A DNA stretch of 36,489 nt from Candidatus Aminicenantes bacterium UBA2190 (GCA_002335385.1 DCVK01000052.1:14085-50573), one strand, 5' to 3'; shown: positions 1-8,207, counted from the first letter of the stretch. Program-made: numbers and translations. The notes: generated from the letters alone by a model not told the origin.

Positions 1-1525
1 CGGCAAGTCGATCCTCATCGACGCCGTCACCCTGCTGCTCGGCAGGAAGGCGCCGGCGGGCATCATCCGCGGCGGCAAGGAGAAGCTCACCGTCGAGGCG
101 CTTTTCTGCAGCGGCGACGAGGAAACCGTGCTCAAACGCGAGGTGACGAAGAGCAAGTCGCTGGCCTACCGCGACGGCGAACCCGTCCCCTTCGTCCAGG
201 TCAGGGAAAAGGCCGAGGCGCTGCTGAACATCTACGGCCAGAAGGACCACGTCTTCCTGCTCAACACCGCCAACCACCAGGGCTTTCTCGACCGCTTCGC
301 GCAGGCCGGCGAACTCCTGGAGCTACTGGCGTCCACCTGCGGCGAAGTGCGCGCCCTGCAGGCGCACTGGAACGAGCTCCAGGAAAAGAACCGGCAGGCG
401 CACGAGCGGCTCGACTACCTGGGCTTCCAGCTGCAGGAGATCGACGCCCTTGGCTTGAAGGCCGGGGACGAGGCCCTGTGGCAGGAGCGCCTGAAGATCC
501 TGGCCGCCTCCGAGACCATCATCGAGAAGGCCGACGCCCTGGTGGCCGACCTGCACCAGGGGGACGATTCGGTCTACAGCGTGCTGGCCCGCTCGCTGCC
601 CGCCGCCGGCTATCTGGGGGAGATGTTCCCCGAGTTTGCCCCGCTCAAGGAGGAGATCGACCGGTTCTACAACGTGCTGCCCGAGATCTCGGCCCTGCTG
701 AGCTCGCTGGCCGGCAAGGTGGAGTTCAATGAGGACGAGCTGAACGAGACGGCGGCGAAGCTGTCACGCCTGGAGCGGCTCAAGGCCAAGCACAAGCTGG
801 ATCTGGAGGGGCTGCTGCGCAAGGCAGAGCAGCTGAGCGCCGAGCGCGACGACCTGCTCAACCTGCATGTCGACCTGGGCGACACCGAGAAGGAGATCAA
901 CCGGGCGCTGGCCGAGTACCGGGCCCTGATGGAGAAACTGCGCCAGCTGCGGCGCCAGGCGGCCAAAAAGCTCAGCGCCCTGGTGGTCAGGGAGCTGGCC
1001 CAGTTGGAAATGGCCAAGGCGCGCTTCGAGGTGCGCTGCGAGGAGATCGAGCCCGACGCCGGCACCGTGGCCGAGAGCGGCACCGACCGCAACGAGTTCT
1101 ATTTCAGCTCCAACCCCGGCCAGCCGCCGGGGAAGCTGAAGGACGTCGCCTCGGGCGGCGAGTTGTCGCGGCTGATGCTGGTGCTGAAGTCGATCTCGGG
1201 CGACGAGTCGGGCGCCACCTTCATCTTCGACGAGATCGACTCGGGCATCGGCGGCAAGACCGCCGAGTTCGTCGGCGAGAAGTTGCGCCAGATCGCCGAG
1301 CGCAACCAGGTGATCTGCATCTCGCACCTGCCGCAGATCGCCCGTTTCGCCGACCGTCACTTCCTCATCCGCAAGGAGGTGCGCAACGGGCAGACCTACA
1401 GCTCGGCCGCGGTCCTGGAGCCGGACGAGCGCGTGCGCGAGATCGCGCGGCTGATGGCCGGCAGCACCATCAACGCCGACGTGCTGAAAGCCGCCGAGCT
1501 GCTGCTGGCCCGCTCGCAGGGATGA
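1..1525 (+). CDS. recN: DNA repair protein RecN (5' end outside window)
   Basis: RecN is an SMC-like ATPase acting early in recombinational double-strand break repair. The frame is open from base 2 and begins inside the Walker A motif (GKSIL), so roughly the first 30-40 codons lie upstream of the window. A GTG at 128 lies in frame but is internal. A coiled-coil middle rich in Leu, Glu and Lys follows. The C-terminal ATPase half carries the ABC signature (ASGGELSRL, near 1150) and Walker B (FIFDEIDSGIGG, near 1220), then the D-loop/H-loop region with ISHLPQIA. These are textbook RecN features. The TGA stop (1523-1525) overlaps the ATG of miaB (1522), so the two genes are translationally coupled. 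Identity is very secure; only the N-terminus is missing. Confidence 0.96.
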   Translation, partial: GKSILIDAVTLLLGRKAPAGIIRGGKEKLTVEALFCSGDEETVLKREVTKSKSLAYRDGEPVPFVQVREKAEALLNIYGQKDHVFLLNTANHQGFLDRFAQAGELLELLASTCGEVRALQAHWNELQEKNRQAHERLDYLGFQLQEIDALGLKAGDEALWQERLKILAASETIIEKADALVADLHQGDDSVYSVLARSLPAAGYLGEMFPEFAPLKEEIDRFYNVLPEISALLSSLAGKVEFNEDELNETAAKLSRLERLKAKHKLDLEGLLRKAEQLSAERDDLLNLHVDLGDTEKEINRALAEYRALMEKLRQLRRQAAKKLSALVVRELAQLEMAKARFEVRCEEIEPDAGTVAESGTDRNEFYFSSNPGQPPGKLKDVASGGELSRLMLVLKSISGDESGATFIFDEIDSGIGGKTAEFVGEKLRQIAERNQVICISHLPQIARFADRHFLIRKEVRNGQTYSSAAVLEPDERVREIARLMAGSTINADVLKAAELLLARSQG

Positions 1526-2808
1526 CCTTCTTCATCAAGACCTTCGGCTGCCAGATGAACGTCAACGACTCGGAAAAGATCCGCCACCTGTTGGCCGCCA
1601 AGGGGCTGACCGCCGCCCCCGAGGAGCGGGCCGACCTGATCATCGTCAACAGCTGCGCCGTGCGCGCCCGGCCGCAGGAAAAGATCTTCTCCTATGTCGG
1701 CCGCTTCCCGGGGGCGAAAAAGGTGATCGTCGCCGGCTGCGTGGCCCAGGCCGAAAAGGAGGCGATATTCGCCAAGAAGGTGAAGGTGGACTACGTGGTC
1801 GGCACCCACCAGTTCTGCCGCATCGGCGAGATCGTCGACGAGCTCCGCGCCGGCGGCCGCCCCGGGACGGCCCTGGCCTTCACCCGGAAATGGCAGGAGC
1901 TTGTGCCCGGAGCCGCGGCGCGCAGCAGCGCCGTCACCGGCTACGTTTCGGTCATGGAGGGCTGCGACAATTTCTGCTCCTACTGCATCGTCCCCTTCAC
2001 CCGCGGCCGCGAAAAGCACCGGCCCATGGCCGCCATCCTGCGCGAGGCCGAGTACCTGGCCGCGAACGGCTACCGGGAGATCGTTTTGCTGGGCCAGAAC
2101 GTCAACCACTGGCACGAGCCCGGCGGACGCCGCCGTTTTCCCGACCTGCTGCGGCGCCTCGCCCGCGTGCCCGTGCCCTGGATCCGCTTCATCACCTCCT
2201 ACCCGGGCTACCACGAGCCGGAGCTGATCGAGGTGATGGCCGCCCACCGCAACATCGCCCGCCACATCCACTTCCCGGCCCAATCGGGCTCGACGCGCAT
2301 CCTGAAGCGGATGAACCGCGCCTATTCCCGCTCCGACTACCTGGCCATCGTCGGCGCCTTCCGCCGCGCCATGCCCGGGATGAAGTTCAGCTCCGATTTC
2401 ATCGTCGGCTTCCCCGGCGAGAGCGAGCGCGATTTCCGCCTGACCCTCTCCCTGCTCGACCAGGTGGAGTACGAGTCGGTCTTTTCGTTCATCTACTCGC
2501 CCCGTTCGCGCACCAAGGCGGCCGCCCTGGCCCAGGAAGCGCCCGCCGCCCTCCTGAAGGAGCGGCTCATCGCCCTGCAGGAGCGGCAGGCCGTCATCCA
2601 GCTGCGGAACAACCTGGGCCGGGTCGGGACAACCATCGACGTGCTGGTCTGCGAAGCCCACCCGAAGAAAGCCGGCGAGATGATCGGGCGCAGCGAGAGC
2701 TACCGCGTGGTCAACTTCGTTTCGCGCGCCCCGGTCGGCTCGTTCCGGCGGGTGAAGATAACCGGCGCCGGCCCCCACTCCCTGCGCGGCGTGGAGTGTT
2801 TTTCCTAG
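1522..2808 (+). CDS. miaB: tRNA-2-methylthio-N6-dimethylallyladenosine synthase MiaB
   Basis: A 428-aa radical-SAM methylthiotransferase. The family converts i6A37 to ms2i6A37 in tRNAs reading UNN codons. The N-terminal UPF0004 domain has the three auxiliary-cluster cysteines (C10 in TFGCQMN, C45 in NSCAVR, C73 in AGCVAQ). The radical-SAM CxxxCxxC motif is C148/C152/C155 in EGCDNFCSYC, followed by the typical PFTRGRE. A TRAM-like C-terminal segment carries VLVCEAHPKKAGEMIGRSES. Length and motif order match MiaB rather than MtaB or RimO (the QMN after the first Cys is MiaB-like). The start ATG overlaps the recN stop, and a sulfatase-like gene starts 4 nt after the stop, giving a recN-miaB-sulfatase transcript. 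Confidence 0.95.
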   Translation: MTFFIKTFGCQMNVNDSEKIRHLLAAKGLTAAPEERADLIIVNSCAVRARPQEKIFSYVGRFPGAKKVIVAGCVAQAEKEAIFAKKVKVDYVVGTHQFCRIGEIVDELRAGGRPGTALAFTRKWQELVPGAAARSSAVTGYVSVMEGCDNFCSYCIVPFTRGREKHRPMAAILREAEYLAANGYREIVLLGQNVNHWHEPGGRRRFPDLLRRLARVPVPWIRFITSYPGYHEPELIEVMAAHRNIARHIHFPAQSGSTRILKRMNRAYSRSDYLAIVGAFRRAMPGMKFSSDFIVGFPGESERDFRLTLSLLDQVEYESVFSFIYSPRSRTKAAALAQEAPAALLKERLIALQERQAVIQLRNNLGRVGTTIDVLVCEAHPKKAGEMIGRSESYRVVNFVSRAPVGSFRRVKITGAGPHSLRGVECFS

Positions 2809-2812
2809 ATCC

Positions 2813-4261
2813 ATGGAAGGGGAATCCGGCAAACGCAGGCGTTGGCCGGCGATCGCCTATCCTTTTGTCTTCAGTCTCATTCCCCCGCTTTCCCTTTACC
2901 TGCAAAATATCCGCGAGGTGGCATTGCCTCGGGCGATATGGGCCACCGCCGTGTCGTTGGCGATCGCCGTCGCATTATGGTTCGCAACGAGAATGGTCGC
3001 CTCCGGAGTCGGCAAGAGAGCGCTGGCGCTGTTCCTGTCGCTTCTCCTTTTCCATTTCTACGGCTTGTACTATGAAGCGATCATCGGACTGCTGCCATCC
3101 GGGCTATCCCCGCTCACATCCCATGCGCTGGCATTCATGCTCCCCGGGTCGGCCTGGCTGGTCCTGATCTTGCTGCTCCGGCGCTCCCGAAAGGCCTTCC
3201 ACGCCCCGGGCCTGCCCGTGGGCCTGGCCATGGCATCCCTGCTGGCATGGCTCGCGGCGGGCATCGCCATTCATCATGCCCGCCTGCTGGCGAACACGCC
3301 CGGAAGCCATGGGGCAATCCCTGTCGCTGCCCACTCCCCGCCGCGGGAAATGCCCGACATCTACTGCTTCATACTGGACGAATTCACCGCACCTGAAGCG
3401 GTGCACCGGCTGTTCGGACTCGACAACAGCCGTTTCGTCTCATCGCTTCGCGAATTGGGTTTTTTCGTGGCCGAGCAAAGCGTTTCACGCTATGCCCGCA
3501 CCGAACCGGTGCTTGCCGGCATTCTTAATCTGGGCGAATATTCCGCAAAGGACGATCCCTACCCGCTGATTCGCAACAACGCCGTCGTTTCCTTCCTGAA
3601 GGGAATAGGCTACCGCATCATCGAGTTCGCCAGCATCAGGGAGCTTTTCCTGGAGGCGGCCGAACAGCGCTTCTTCTACGACTTGTCCAATGCCTCGCTC
3701 TTTTTTGACGATTATTATCGCATCCTGTTCGAGCGGACGCTGTTGCGGATCCTGCCCGACCTGTGGAGGCTGAAGCAGACGGATCTGAGCCGCTACTACC
3801 GCCAGCGGATCCTGGAAGTATTTGCCAGGCTGCCTGAAGTGACGGCCCAGCCAGGACCAAAATTCGTCTATGTGCACCTCCTCTCTCCCCATGAGCCTTT
3901 TGTCTTCATGGCCGATGGCGCGCCCGCTCCTCCCGGGCATTTTTGGGATCATTCCGCTCCCCGCTATTATCTGGAGCAGTACCGCTACATCAGCGATCGG
4001 ATCGTGGATACGGTCCGATCGCTATTGCGCGAGTCGGCGGACCCGCCCGTCATCCTGCTGTTTTCCGACCACAGCTACCGCGGCTCCCGGAAGCCCGACA
4101 GCATTGTCCCCAGGGAGGAAATGCGCCGGGTGCTGAATGCGCTCTATCTTCCCGGGGTCCCACAGCCCGCGCTCGATCCTGCCCTGTCAACGCGAAATGA
4201 CTTCCGGCTGGTTTTCAACCTCTATTTCGGGACGAGTTATCCAATGCTGCCTCCGGACTGA
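2813..4261 (+). CDS. membrane sulfatase-like hydrolase/transferase (paralog 1)
   Basis: A 482-aa protein of the alkaline-phosphatase/sulfatase superfamily fused to an N-terminal membrane part. The first ~165 residues contain about four to five hydrophobic segments; one begins right after an LYLQNIREVALPRA motif. The periplasmic catalytic part starts near YCFILDEF (metal-binding Asp). It continues with GFFVAEQSVSRYARTEP, where the Thr occupies the usual nucleophile region, then LLSPHEPFVF and a C-terminal FSDHSYRG in place of the usual SDHG. The family modifies or cleaves phosphate or sulfate esters of envelope glycans; the substrate here is unknown. No Shine-Dalgarno precedes the ATG, which lies 4 nt after miaB, so reinitiation is likely. 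A paralog lies at 18688-20148. Function beyond the superfamily is inference. Confidence 0.8.
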   Translation: MEGESGKRRRWPAIAYPFVFSLIPPLSLYLQNIREVALPRAIWATAVSLAIAVALWFATRMVASGVGKRALALFLSLLLFHFYGLYYEAIIGLLPSGLSPLTSHALAFMLPGSAWLVLILLLRRSRKAFHAPGLPVGLAMASLLAWLAAGIAIHHARLLANTPGSHGAIPVAAHSPPREMPDIYCFILDEFTAPEAVHRLFGLDNSRFVSSLRELGFFVAEQSVSRYARTEPVLAGILNLGEYSAKDDPYPLIRNNAVVSFLKGIGYRIIEFASIRELFLEAAEQRFFYDLSNASLFFDDYYRILFERTLLRILPDLWRLKQTDLSRYYRQRILEVFARLPEVTAQPGPKFVYVHLLSPHEPFVFMADGAPAPPGHFWDHSAPRYYLEQYRYISDRIVDTVRSLLRESADPPVILLFSDHSYRGSRKPDSIVPREEMRRVLNALYLPGVPQPALDPALSTRNDFRLVFNLYFGTSYPMLPPD

Positions 4262-4278
4262 TCGAGAGCCCTCATGGG

Positions 4279-4707
4279 TTATGAAGCAACGATTTTTAGC
4301 GCCGGCACGATCTCCACGCCGCCTTTCAGCATGGCCCAGACGGGGCAGATCGAGCCCTCGGCCAGGGCGACGGCCTTCTGCAGGTCGGCCAGCTCGGCGT
4401 CGGGGGAGGCCAGGATGAACTCGATGTCGATGCGCGCGAACGATGTTGGGTGCTCGGTGCGGCGCACCCCCGAGGCGTTGACCGTCAAGCCGGTGACGGA
4501 CTTCCTCATGCGCCGCAGCAGGGGGACGATCGCGGTGGCGCTGCAGGCGCCCAGGCTCAGCAGCAGCAGCTCCAGGCCGGTATAGCCCTGCCCGTCGCCG
4601 AGCGGCGGGAAGTAATCTGCGGTCAGCGGCGGCAGGCCGCGGGCGGAGCCGCGCAGGCGCACTTTCTCATCGACCAGCTCGATCGCCACGGAAACGGGTG
4701 CTTCCAT
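4279..4707 (-). CDS. OsmC/Ohr family peroxiredoxin-like protein
   Basis: A 142-aa OsmC-family protein. Members use two cysteines to reduce organic hydroperoxides. Both are present: one in SLGACSAT (residue ~55) and one in GSICPVW (residue ~121), in the expected spacing. The length is typical. A TTG at 4713 overlaps the ligA TGA, but I chose the ATG at 4707: a GGAGG sits six bases upstream of it, whereas the TTG lies too close to the same GGAGG. The gene directly follows ligA, so co-transcription is likely. The adjacent region (4262-4278) separates it from the convergent sulfatase-like gene; only a weak hairpin is visible there. Whether it is OsmC, Ohr or a YhfA-type relative cannot be settled by eye. 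Confidence 0.88.
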   Translation of the reverse strand: MEAPVSVAIELVDEKVRLRGSARGLPPLTADYFPPLGDGQGYTGLELLLLSLGACSATAIVPLLRRMRKSVTGLTVNASGVRRTEHPTSFARIDIEFILASPDAELADLQKAVALAEGSICPVWAMLKGGVEIVPALKIVAS

Positions 4708-4709
4708 CG

Positions 4710-6779
4710 TCAACCTCCGTTATTTGATTGTTTGCCCGACTGCAATCGTTCCAGGAACCCGCTCTCGGAAATGACCTGGACCTTGAGCTTTTCGGCCTTG
4801 GCCAGCTTGGAGCCGGGGCTGGCGCCGGCGAGCAGGTGCGTGGTGCGGGCGGTGACGTTTTCCGCCACCCGGCCGCCGCGCCGGCGGATCTCGTCGGCGG
4901 CCAGCGAGCGCGGGTTGAAGCTTTCGAAGGACCCGGTAATGACCCAGACCTGGCCGGCGAACGAGTCGTCGATCCGCTCCGCAGACGGCCCCTCGGCGCG
5001 GAAGCGCAGCCCGGCGTCGCGCAAGCGGGCGATCAGCTCCAGGTTGGCCGCCGCAGTGAAATGGTCCACCAACTGGCGCGCCGTGACCTCGCCGATGCCC
5101 TCGACCGCGGCGAACGCCTCCCAGTCGCCCCGGGCGGCGCCGGCGATGATCTTGTCGACATCGTCGAAGCCGTGGGCGATGAGCGCCGCCGCGACGGCGG
5201 CGGCCAGCCCCTCGAAGCCGAGCGCGGCCAGCACGCGGGCGAACGGCTGCTCCCTGCTTTTCTCCACTCCGGCGCGAATGCGGGCGATCTTCCTCTCCTT
5301 GAAGCCCTCCTCGCCCTCCAGGCGCGCGTAGTCGAAGCAATAGATGTCGGGAATGGTCCGCAGCCAGCCTTTCCCGTAGAGGAAGGCGATGGTCTTCTCG
5401 CCCAGGGACTCGATATCCATCTGCTCCCTGGCGCAAAAGTAGCTGAGCGCCCGCCGCTGCCGCTCCGGGCACGAGCCGTTGCGGCAGAAGTGGTGCGCCC
5501 CATCCCTGACCAGCCGGGACGCGCAGAACGGGCAGCGCTCGGGCAGCCGGTAGACGGAGGGATTCGCTTCGCTCTTCTCCAGCACCTCGTCGACGGCGGG
5601 AATGACGTCGCCGCGCTTGGAAATGGCCACCTGGTCGCCGATGCCCAGCTCCAGCATGTCGATGGTGTCCTGGTTGTGCAGCGTGGCCCGGGTGACGGTG
5701 CTGCCGGAGAGGCGGACCGGCCTGAGCAGCGCCACCGGCGTCACGCGGCCGTTGCGCCCCACCTGCACCAGCACGTCCAGCAGCTCGCTGCGCGCCTGCG
5801 GCGCCTCGAACTTGTAGGCCATGGCCCAGCGCGGGTGGTGGGCGGTGAAGCCCAGCTCCTGGCGCATCTCCAGGTCGGCCAGCTTGAGCACCAGGCCATC
5901 GACGTCGTAGGCTACCCCGGCCCGGGCGGTTCCCAGGCGGAGCAGGTAGTCCTCGACCCCGGCCAGCGGGGCGGAAACGGCCCCGGGAAATAGTTCCTGC
6001 GCCTTTCGCCGCCGCGGCTCGCTGTCGCAAAAGAAACCCAACCGCGGGTTGATGCGAAAACCCAGGTCGCGCAGCCGGGCCAGGACCTCCAGGTGGTCCC
6101 GACCGGAGTTCTCCCCCATCGGGAAAAATCCCTCATAGACGAAGATATTCAGCGGCACGCGGGCGGTCAGGGACGACTTGAGGTTGCGCAGCGAGCCGGC
6201 CGCCAGGTTGCGCGGATTGGCGTACTTCTCGGGCAGTCCGGCGTTGAAGCGGGCGAAGTCGTCGCGCGTGATGTAGATCTCGCCGCGCACGGCCAGGGAC
6301 CCGGCCTCGGCGATGCGCAGGGGCACCTGGCGGATGGTGCGTACGTTGTCGCTGACGTCGCTGCCGGCCAGGCCGTTGCCGCGCGTCAGGGCATGCTGCA
6401 GCTCGCCGCGCTCGTAGTACAGGACAATGGAGGCGCCGTCGATCTTCTCCTCGACGGTGAAGCCCGGGTCGTTGCCGCAGGCAGCGGCGGTCTTGCGCAG
6501 CCACTGCGCCGCCTCCCGCGCCTCGTAGAGCTTGTCCAGGCTGAGCACCGGCACCGCGTGCGGCCGCTCGGGAAAACTGCCGTCCAGGTCGGAGCCGACG
6601 CGGCGGCTCGGGGAATTGGGGCCGGCGTACTGCGGGTAGCGCTCTTCCAGCTGCACGAGCTCGTCCAGCCGGCGGTCATACTCGGCGTCGCTGATCTCGG
6701 GGCGGGCCAGCACGTAGTAGAGGTGCTGGTGGCGCAGCAGCTCTGCGGCCAGGACTTCCATGCGTTTGCGGGGATCCAT
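4710..6779 (-). CDS. ligA: NAD-dependent DNA ligase
   Basis: A 689-aa bacterial replicative ligase that seals nicks using NAD+. The N-terminal Ia domain (HQHLYYVLARPEISDAEYD) binds NMN. The catalytic lysine is K112 in EEKIDGAS. It is followed by the nucleotidyltransferase motifs (LTRGNG, GEIYI, NPRNLAAGSLR), an OB fold (QVGRNGRVTPVA), a four-cysteine zinc finger (CPFC and CRNGSC), helix-hairpin-helix repeats and a C-terminal BRCT domain (VWVITGSF to the end). The length is standard. The ATG has no Shine-Dalgarno. Instead a TATAAT box ends exactly six bases upstream, so the mRNA is predicted to be leaderless. The TGA overlaps a possible TTG start of osmC. Confidence 0.97.
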   Translation of the reverse strand: MDPRKRMEVLAAELLRHQHLYYVLARPEISDAEYDRRLDELVQLEERYPQYAGPNSPSRRVGSDLDGSFPERPHAVPVLSLDKLYEAREAAQWLRKTAAACGNDPGFTVEEKIDGASIVLYYERGELQHALTRGNGLAGSDVSDNVRTIRQVPLRIAEAGSLAVRGEIYITRDDFARFNAGLPEKYANPRNLAAGSLRNLKSSLTARVPLNIFVYEGFFPMGENSGRDHLEVLARLRDLGFRINPRLGFFCDSEPRRRKAQELFPGAVSAPLAGVEDYLLRLGTARAGVAYDVDGLVLKLADLEMRQELGFTAHHPRWAMAYKFEAPQARSELLDVLVQVGRNGRVTPVALLRPVRLSGSTVTRATLHNQDTIDMLELGIGDQVAISKRGDVIPAVDEVLEKSEANPSVYRLPERCPFCASRLVRDGAHHFCRNGSCPERQRRALSYFCAREQMDIESLGEKTIAFLYGKGWLRTIPDIYCFDYARLEGEEGFKERKIARIRAGVEKSREQPFARVLAALGFEGLAAAVAAALIAHGFDDVDKIIAGAARGDWEAFAAVEGIGEVTARQLVDHFTAAANLELIARLRDAGLRFRAEGPSAERIDDSFAGQVWVITGSFESFNPRSLAADEIRRRGGRVAENVTARTTHLLAGASPGSKLAKAEKLKVQVISESGFLERLQSGKQSNNGG

Positions 6780-6785
6780 GGGCCC

Positions 6786-6814
6786 ATTATAGGGAAATCC
6801 GGGTTGCGAGTAAA
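6786..6814 (-). promoter_or_regulatory. ligA promoter, predicted leaderless start
   Basis: On the minus strand TTTACT (6814-6809) and TATAAT (6791-6786) are separated by 17 nt. Only six bases lie between the -10 box and the ligA ATG, so the usual start of transcription falls on the A of the ATG. No ribosome-binding site could be transcribed. Confidence 0.75.
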
Positions 6815-6858
6815 CATGGAGCGGCCGGGCGGCTTTTCCCCGCTTTTTTGAGCTGAAC

Positions 6859-6887
6859 TTGACAAATGAAAGAATTATTAATACTAT
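6859..6887 (+). promoter_or_regulatory. sigma70-type promoter of the DUF4388 gene
   Basis: TTGACA at 6859-6864 and TACTAT at 6882-6887 with a 17-nt spacer, in an AT-rich pocket between ligA and the DUF4388 gene. Predicted transcription start near 6894, about 28 nt before the ATG. Confidence 0.75.
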
Positions 6888-6921
6888 TTAACTTCAAAAT
6901 AGTTTAAAAAGAAGTGAAAAC

Positions 6922-7461
6922 ATGAGTTTAAAAGGATCACTGAGTTCGATCAACCTGGCGGATATCATCCAGCTGGTTTCCAATTCCAAGCAGACCGGGC
7001 GCTTCGTCCTCTCGCGCAGCAACGGCCAGAAGGGGGCGATCTACCTGAAGACCGGCGAGATCGTCCATGCCGAGGTCGAGGAATACAAGGGCGAGGACGC
7101 CATTTTCACCGTCATCTCCTGGGATGACGGCGAGTTCGCCTTCGAGGAAGGAGCCTTCGACACGGGCAGCAGCGTCATCCGCCCCATCACCTCGCTGCTG
7201 ATGGAGGCGGCGCGGCGCATCGACGAGTGGAAGCTGCTGCGCAAGAAGATCGGCTCCATCAATGCCATCCCCGAATTCAGCACCATCGACCGCCAGGAGC
7301 GGCGCAAGATCTCGCTGTCGACCATGGAATGGGTGATCATCGCCAAGATCGACGGCAAGAAGAGCATCGACCAGATCTCGCGCGAGTGCGGCGTCAACAT
7401 CTACGACACCTCGCGCATCATCTACGGCATGGTCACTTCCGATCTGATCAAGCTGAAGTAG
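6922..7461 (+). CDS. DUF4388 (PATAN-like) domain protein
   Basis: A 179-aa cytoplasmic protein. Residues 1-100 match the DUF4388 pattern (LKGSLSSINLADIIQLVSNSK, TGRF, GEIVHA, GEFAFEEG). This domain is found in gliding, signalling and response-regulator contexts in delta-proteobacteria, cyanobacteria and related groups. The C-terminal part (from SLSTMEWVIIAKIDGKKSI) looks like a winged-helix or second small regulatory domain. No enzymatic motif and no membrane segment are seen. The start codon is preceded by an A-rich stretch with only a weak AAGAAG ribosome-binding site, and by a near-consensus promoter. It stands alone between ligA (divergent) and a repeat-rich intergenic stretch. A signalling-scaffold role is inference from the family. 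Confidence 0.82.
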   Translation: MSLKGSLSSINLADIIQLVSNSKQTGRFVLSRSNGQKGAIYLKTGEIVHAEVEEYKGEDAIFTVISWDDGEFAFEEGAFDTGSSVIRPITSLLMEAARRIDEWKLLRKKIGSINAIPEFSTIDRQERRKISLSTMEWVIIAKIDGKKSIDQISRECGVNIYDTSRIIYGMVTSDLIKLK

Positions 7462-7516
7462 TGCCTTAATCCCCCTGAACCTCCAAAAACAGGACGATCA
7501 CTCGCAAGGCTAAATT

Positions 7517-7544
7517 CCAAGCACCAAGCACCAAATACCAAATC
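7517..7544. repeat. heptanucleotide tandem repeat, CCAAGCA type
   Basis: Four 7-nt units in tandem: CCAAGCA, CCAAGCA, CCAAATA, CCAAATC. First of three arrays of different sequence but equal period in the 266-nt space between the DUF4388 gene and acpS. No gene is seen in 7462-7727. Confidence 0.85.
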
Positions 7545-7567
7545 AATTCCTGGTTCTAAGAAGTGAG

Positions 7568-7609
7568 ACGTTCCACGTTCCACGTTCCATGTTCCACGTT
7601 CCATGTTCA
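7568..7609. repeat. heptanucleotide tandem repeat, ACGTTCC type
   Basis: Six consecutive 7-nt units: ACGTTCC three times, ATGTTCC, ACGTTCC, ATGTTCA. The C/T alternation at unit position 2 is the only variation apart from the last base. Confidence 0.9.
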
Positions 7610-7676
7610 AAGTTGCACACAGGAAATTGATGCCGAGATACTTCCCGGGCTCCAAGCAGTTTCTGGTCTCCGTTTC

Positions 7677-7704
7677 GAATCACGAATCACGAATCACGAA
7701 TCAC
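7677..7704. repeat. heptanucleotide tandem repeat, GAATCAC type
   Basis: Four perfect 7-nt GAATCAC units, just 23 nt before the acpS stop codon. Third array of the same period in this intergenic stretch. Confidence 0.9.
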
Positions 7705-7727
7705 GACAGCTTGCCCCAGGCTGCCAG

Positions 7728-8099
7728 CTACTCGATGACCACCAGGGCGACGGCCATCCCGCGCGTGTGGGACAGCGAGAGCAGGGCGCGCTTGAGCTTG
7801 CGCCGGCGGAACTGGCGCAGCGCCATGGCGGCCAGGCGCAGCTGCGGCTTGCCCAGCTCGTCGTTCTCCACCTCCACGTCGCGCCAGCTCATGCCGCCGC
7901 GGAAGCCCGTCCCCAGCGCTTTGAAGAAGGCCTCCTTGGCGGTGAAGCGCGCCGCGTAGTGCTGCGCCTTGGAGAACTTGGCCTCGCAGTAGGCGATCTC
8001 GCGCTCCGTGAAAATGCGCTCGGCAAACCCCCGGTCCTGTTCGACCAGCTGGCGCACCCGCTCGATCTCCACCATGTCCACGCCGACTCCCTTGATCAT
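7728..8099 (-). CDS. acpS: holo-[acyl-carrier-protein] synthase AcpS
   Basis: A 123-aa 4'-phosphopantetheinyl transferase. It moves the phosphopantetheine arm of CoA onto the serine of acyl carrier protein. Family motifs are complete: GVGVDMVEIERV at the N-terminus (Mg-binding Asp), FTEREIAYC, and RFTAKEAFFKALGTG (Mg-binding Glu and CoA-binding Lys). The C-terminus LSLSHTRGMAVALVVIE is typical. The start is the ATG at 8099. Translation upstream in the same frame to 8501 is only the reverse of the PBP1A gene. No Shine-Dalgarno is present; a -10 box lies six bases before the ATG. The gene diverges from PBP1A across a 108-nt gap. Confidence 0.95.
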   Translation of the reverse strand: MIKGVGVDMVEIERVRQLVEQDRGFAERIFTEREIAYCEAKFSKAQHYAARFTAKEAFFKALGTGFRGGMSWRDVEVENDELGKPQLRLAAMALRQFRRRKLKRALLSLSHTRGMAVALVVIE

Positions 8100-8105
8100 G
8101 GGCTG

Positions 8106-8134
8106 AGTATAGGCAAAGGACGGCGCAAAATCAA
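8106..8134 (-). promoter_or_regulatory. acpS promoter, predicted leaderless start
   Basis: Minus strand: TTGATT (8134-8129), 17 nt, TATACT (8111-8106), then six bases to the acpS ATG at 8099. The predicted transcription start coincides with the start codon. Confidence 0.75.
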
Positions 8135-8187
8135 CACCCCGGCGCCGGCGGCGGGCTCGCTCAGCGGTTCTTTTACCGGCCGCGATA

Positions 8188-8196
8188 TGGTATACT
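8188..8196 (+). promoter_or_regulatory. extended -10 promoter of the PBP1A gene
   Basis: TGG followed by TATACT (8191-8196) forms an extended -10 element. The hexamer 17 nt upstream (TTCTTT) is a poor -35. The predicted transcription start near 8203 leaves a leader of about 5 nt before the ATG at 8208, too short for a ribosome-binding site. Confidence 0.55.
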
Positions 8197-8207
8197 GACG
8201 GCGCCCC

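Noticed and set aside
7517..7704. CRISPR array
   Set aside because: Units are 7 nt with no spacers, and no cas gene is in the window.
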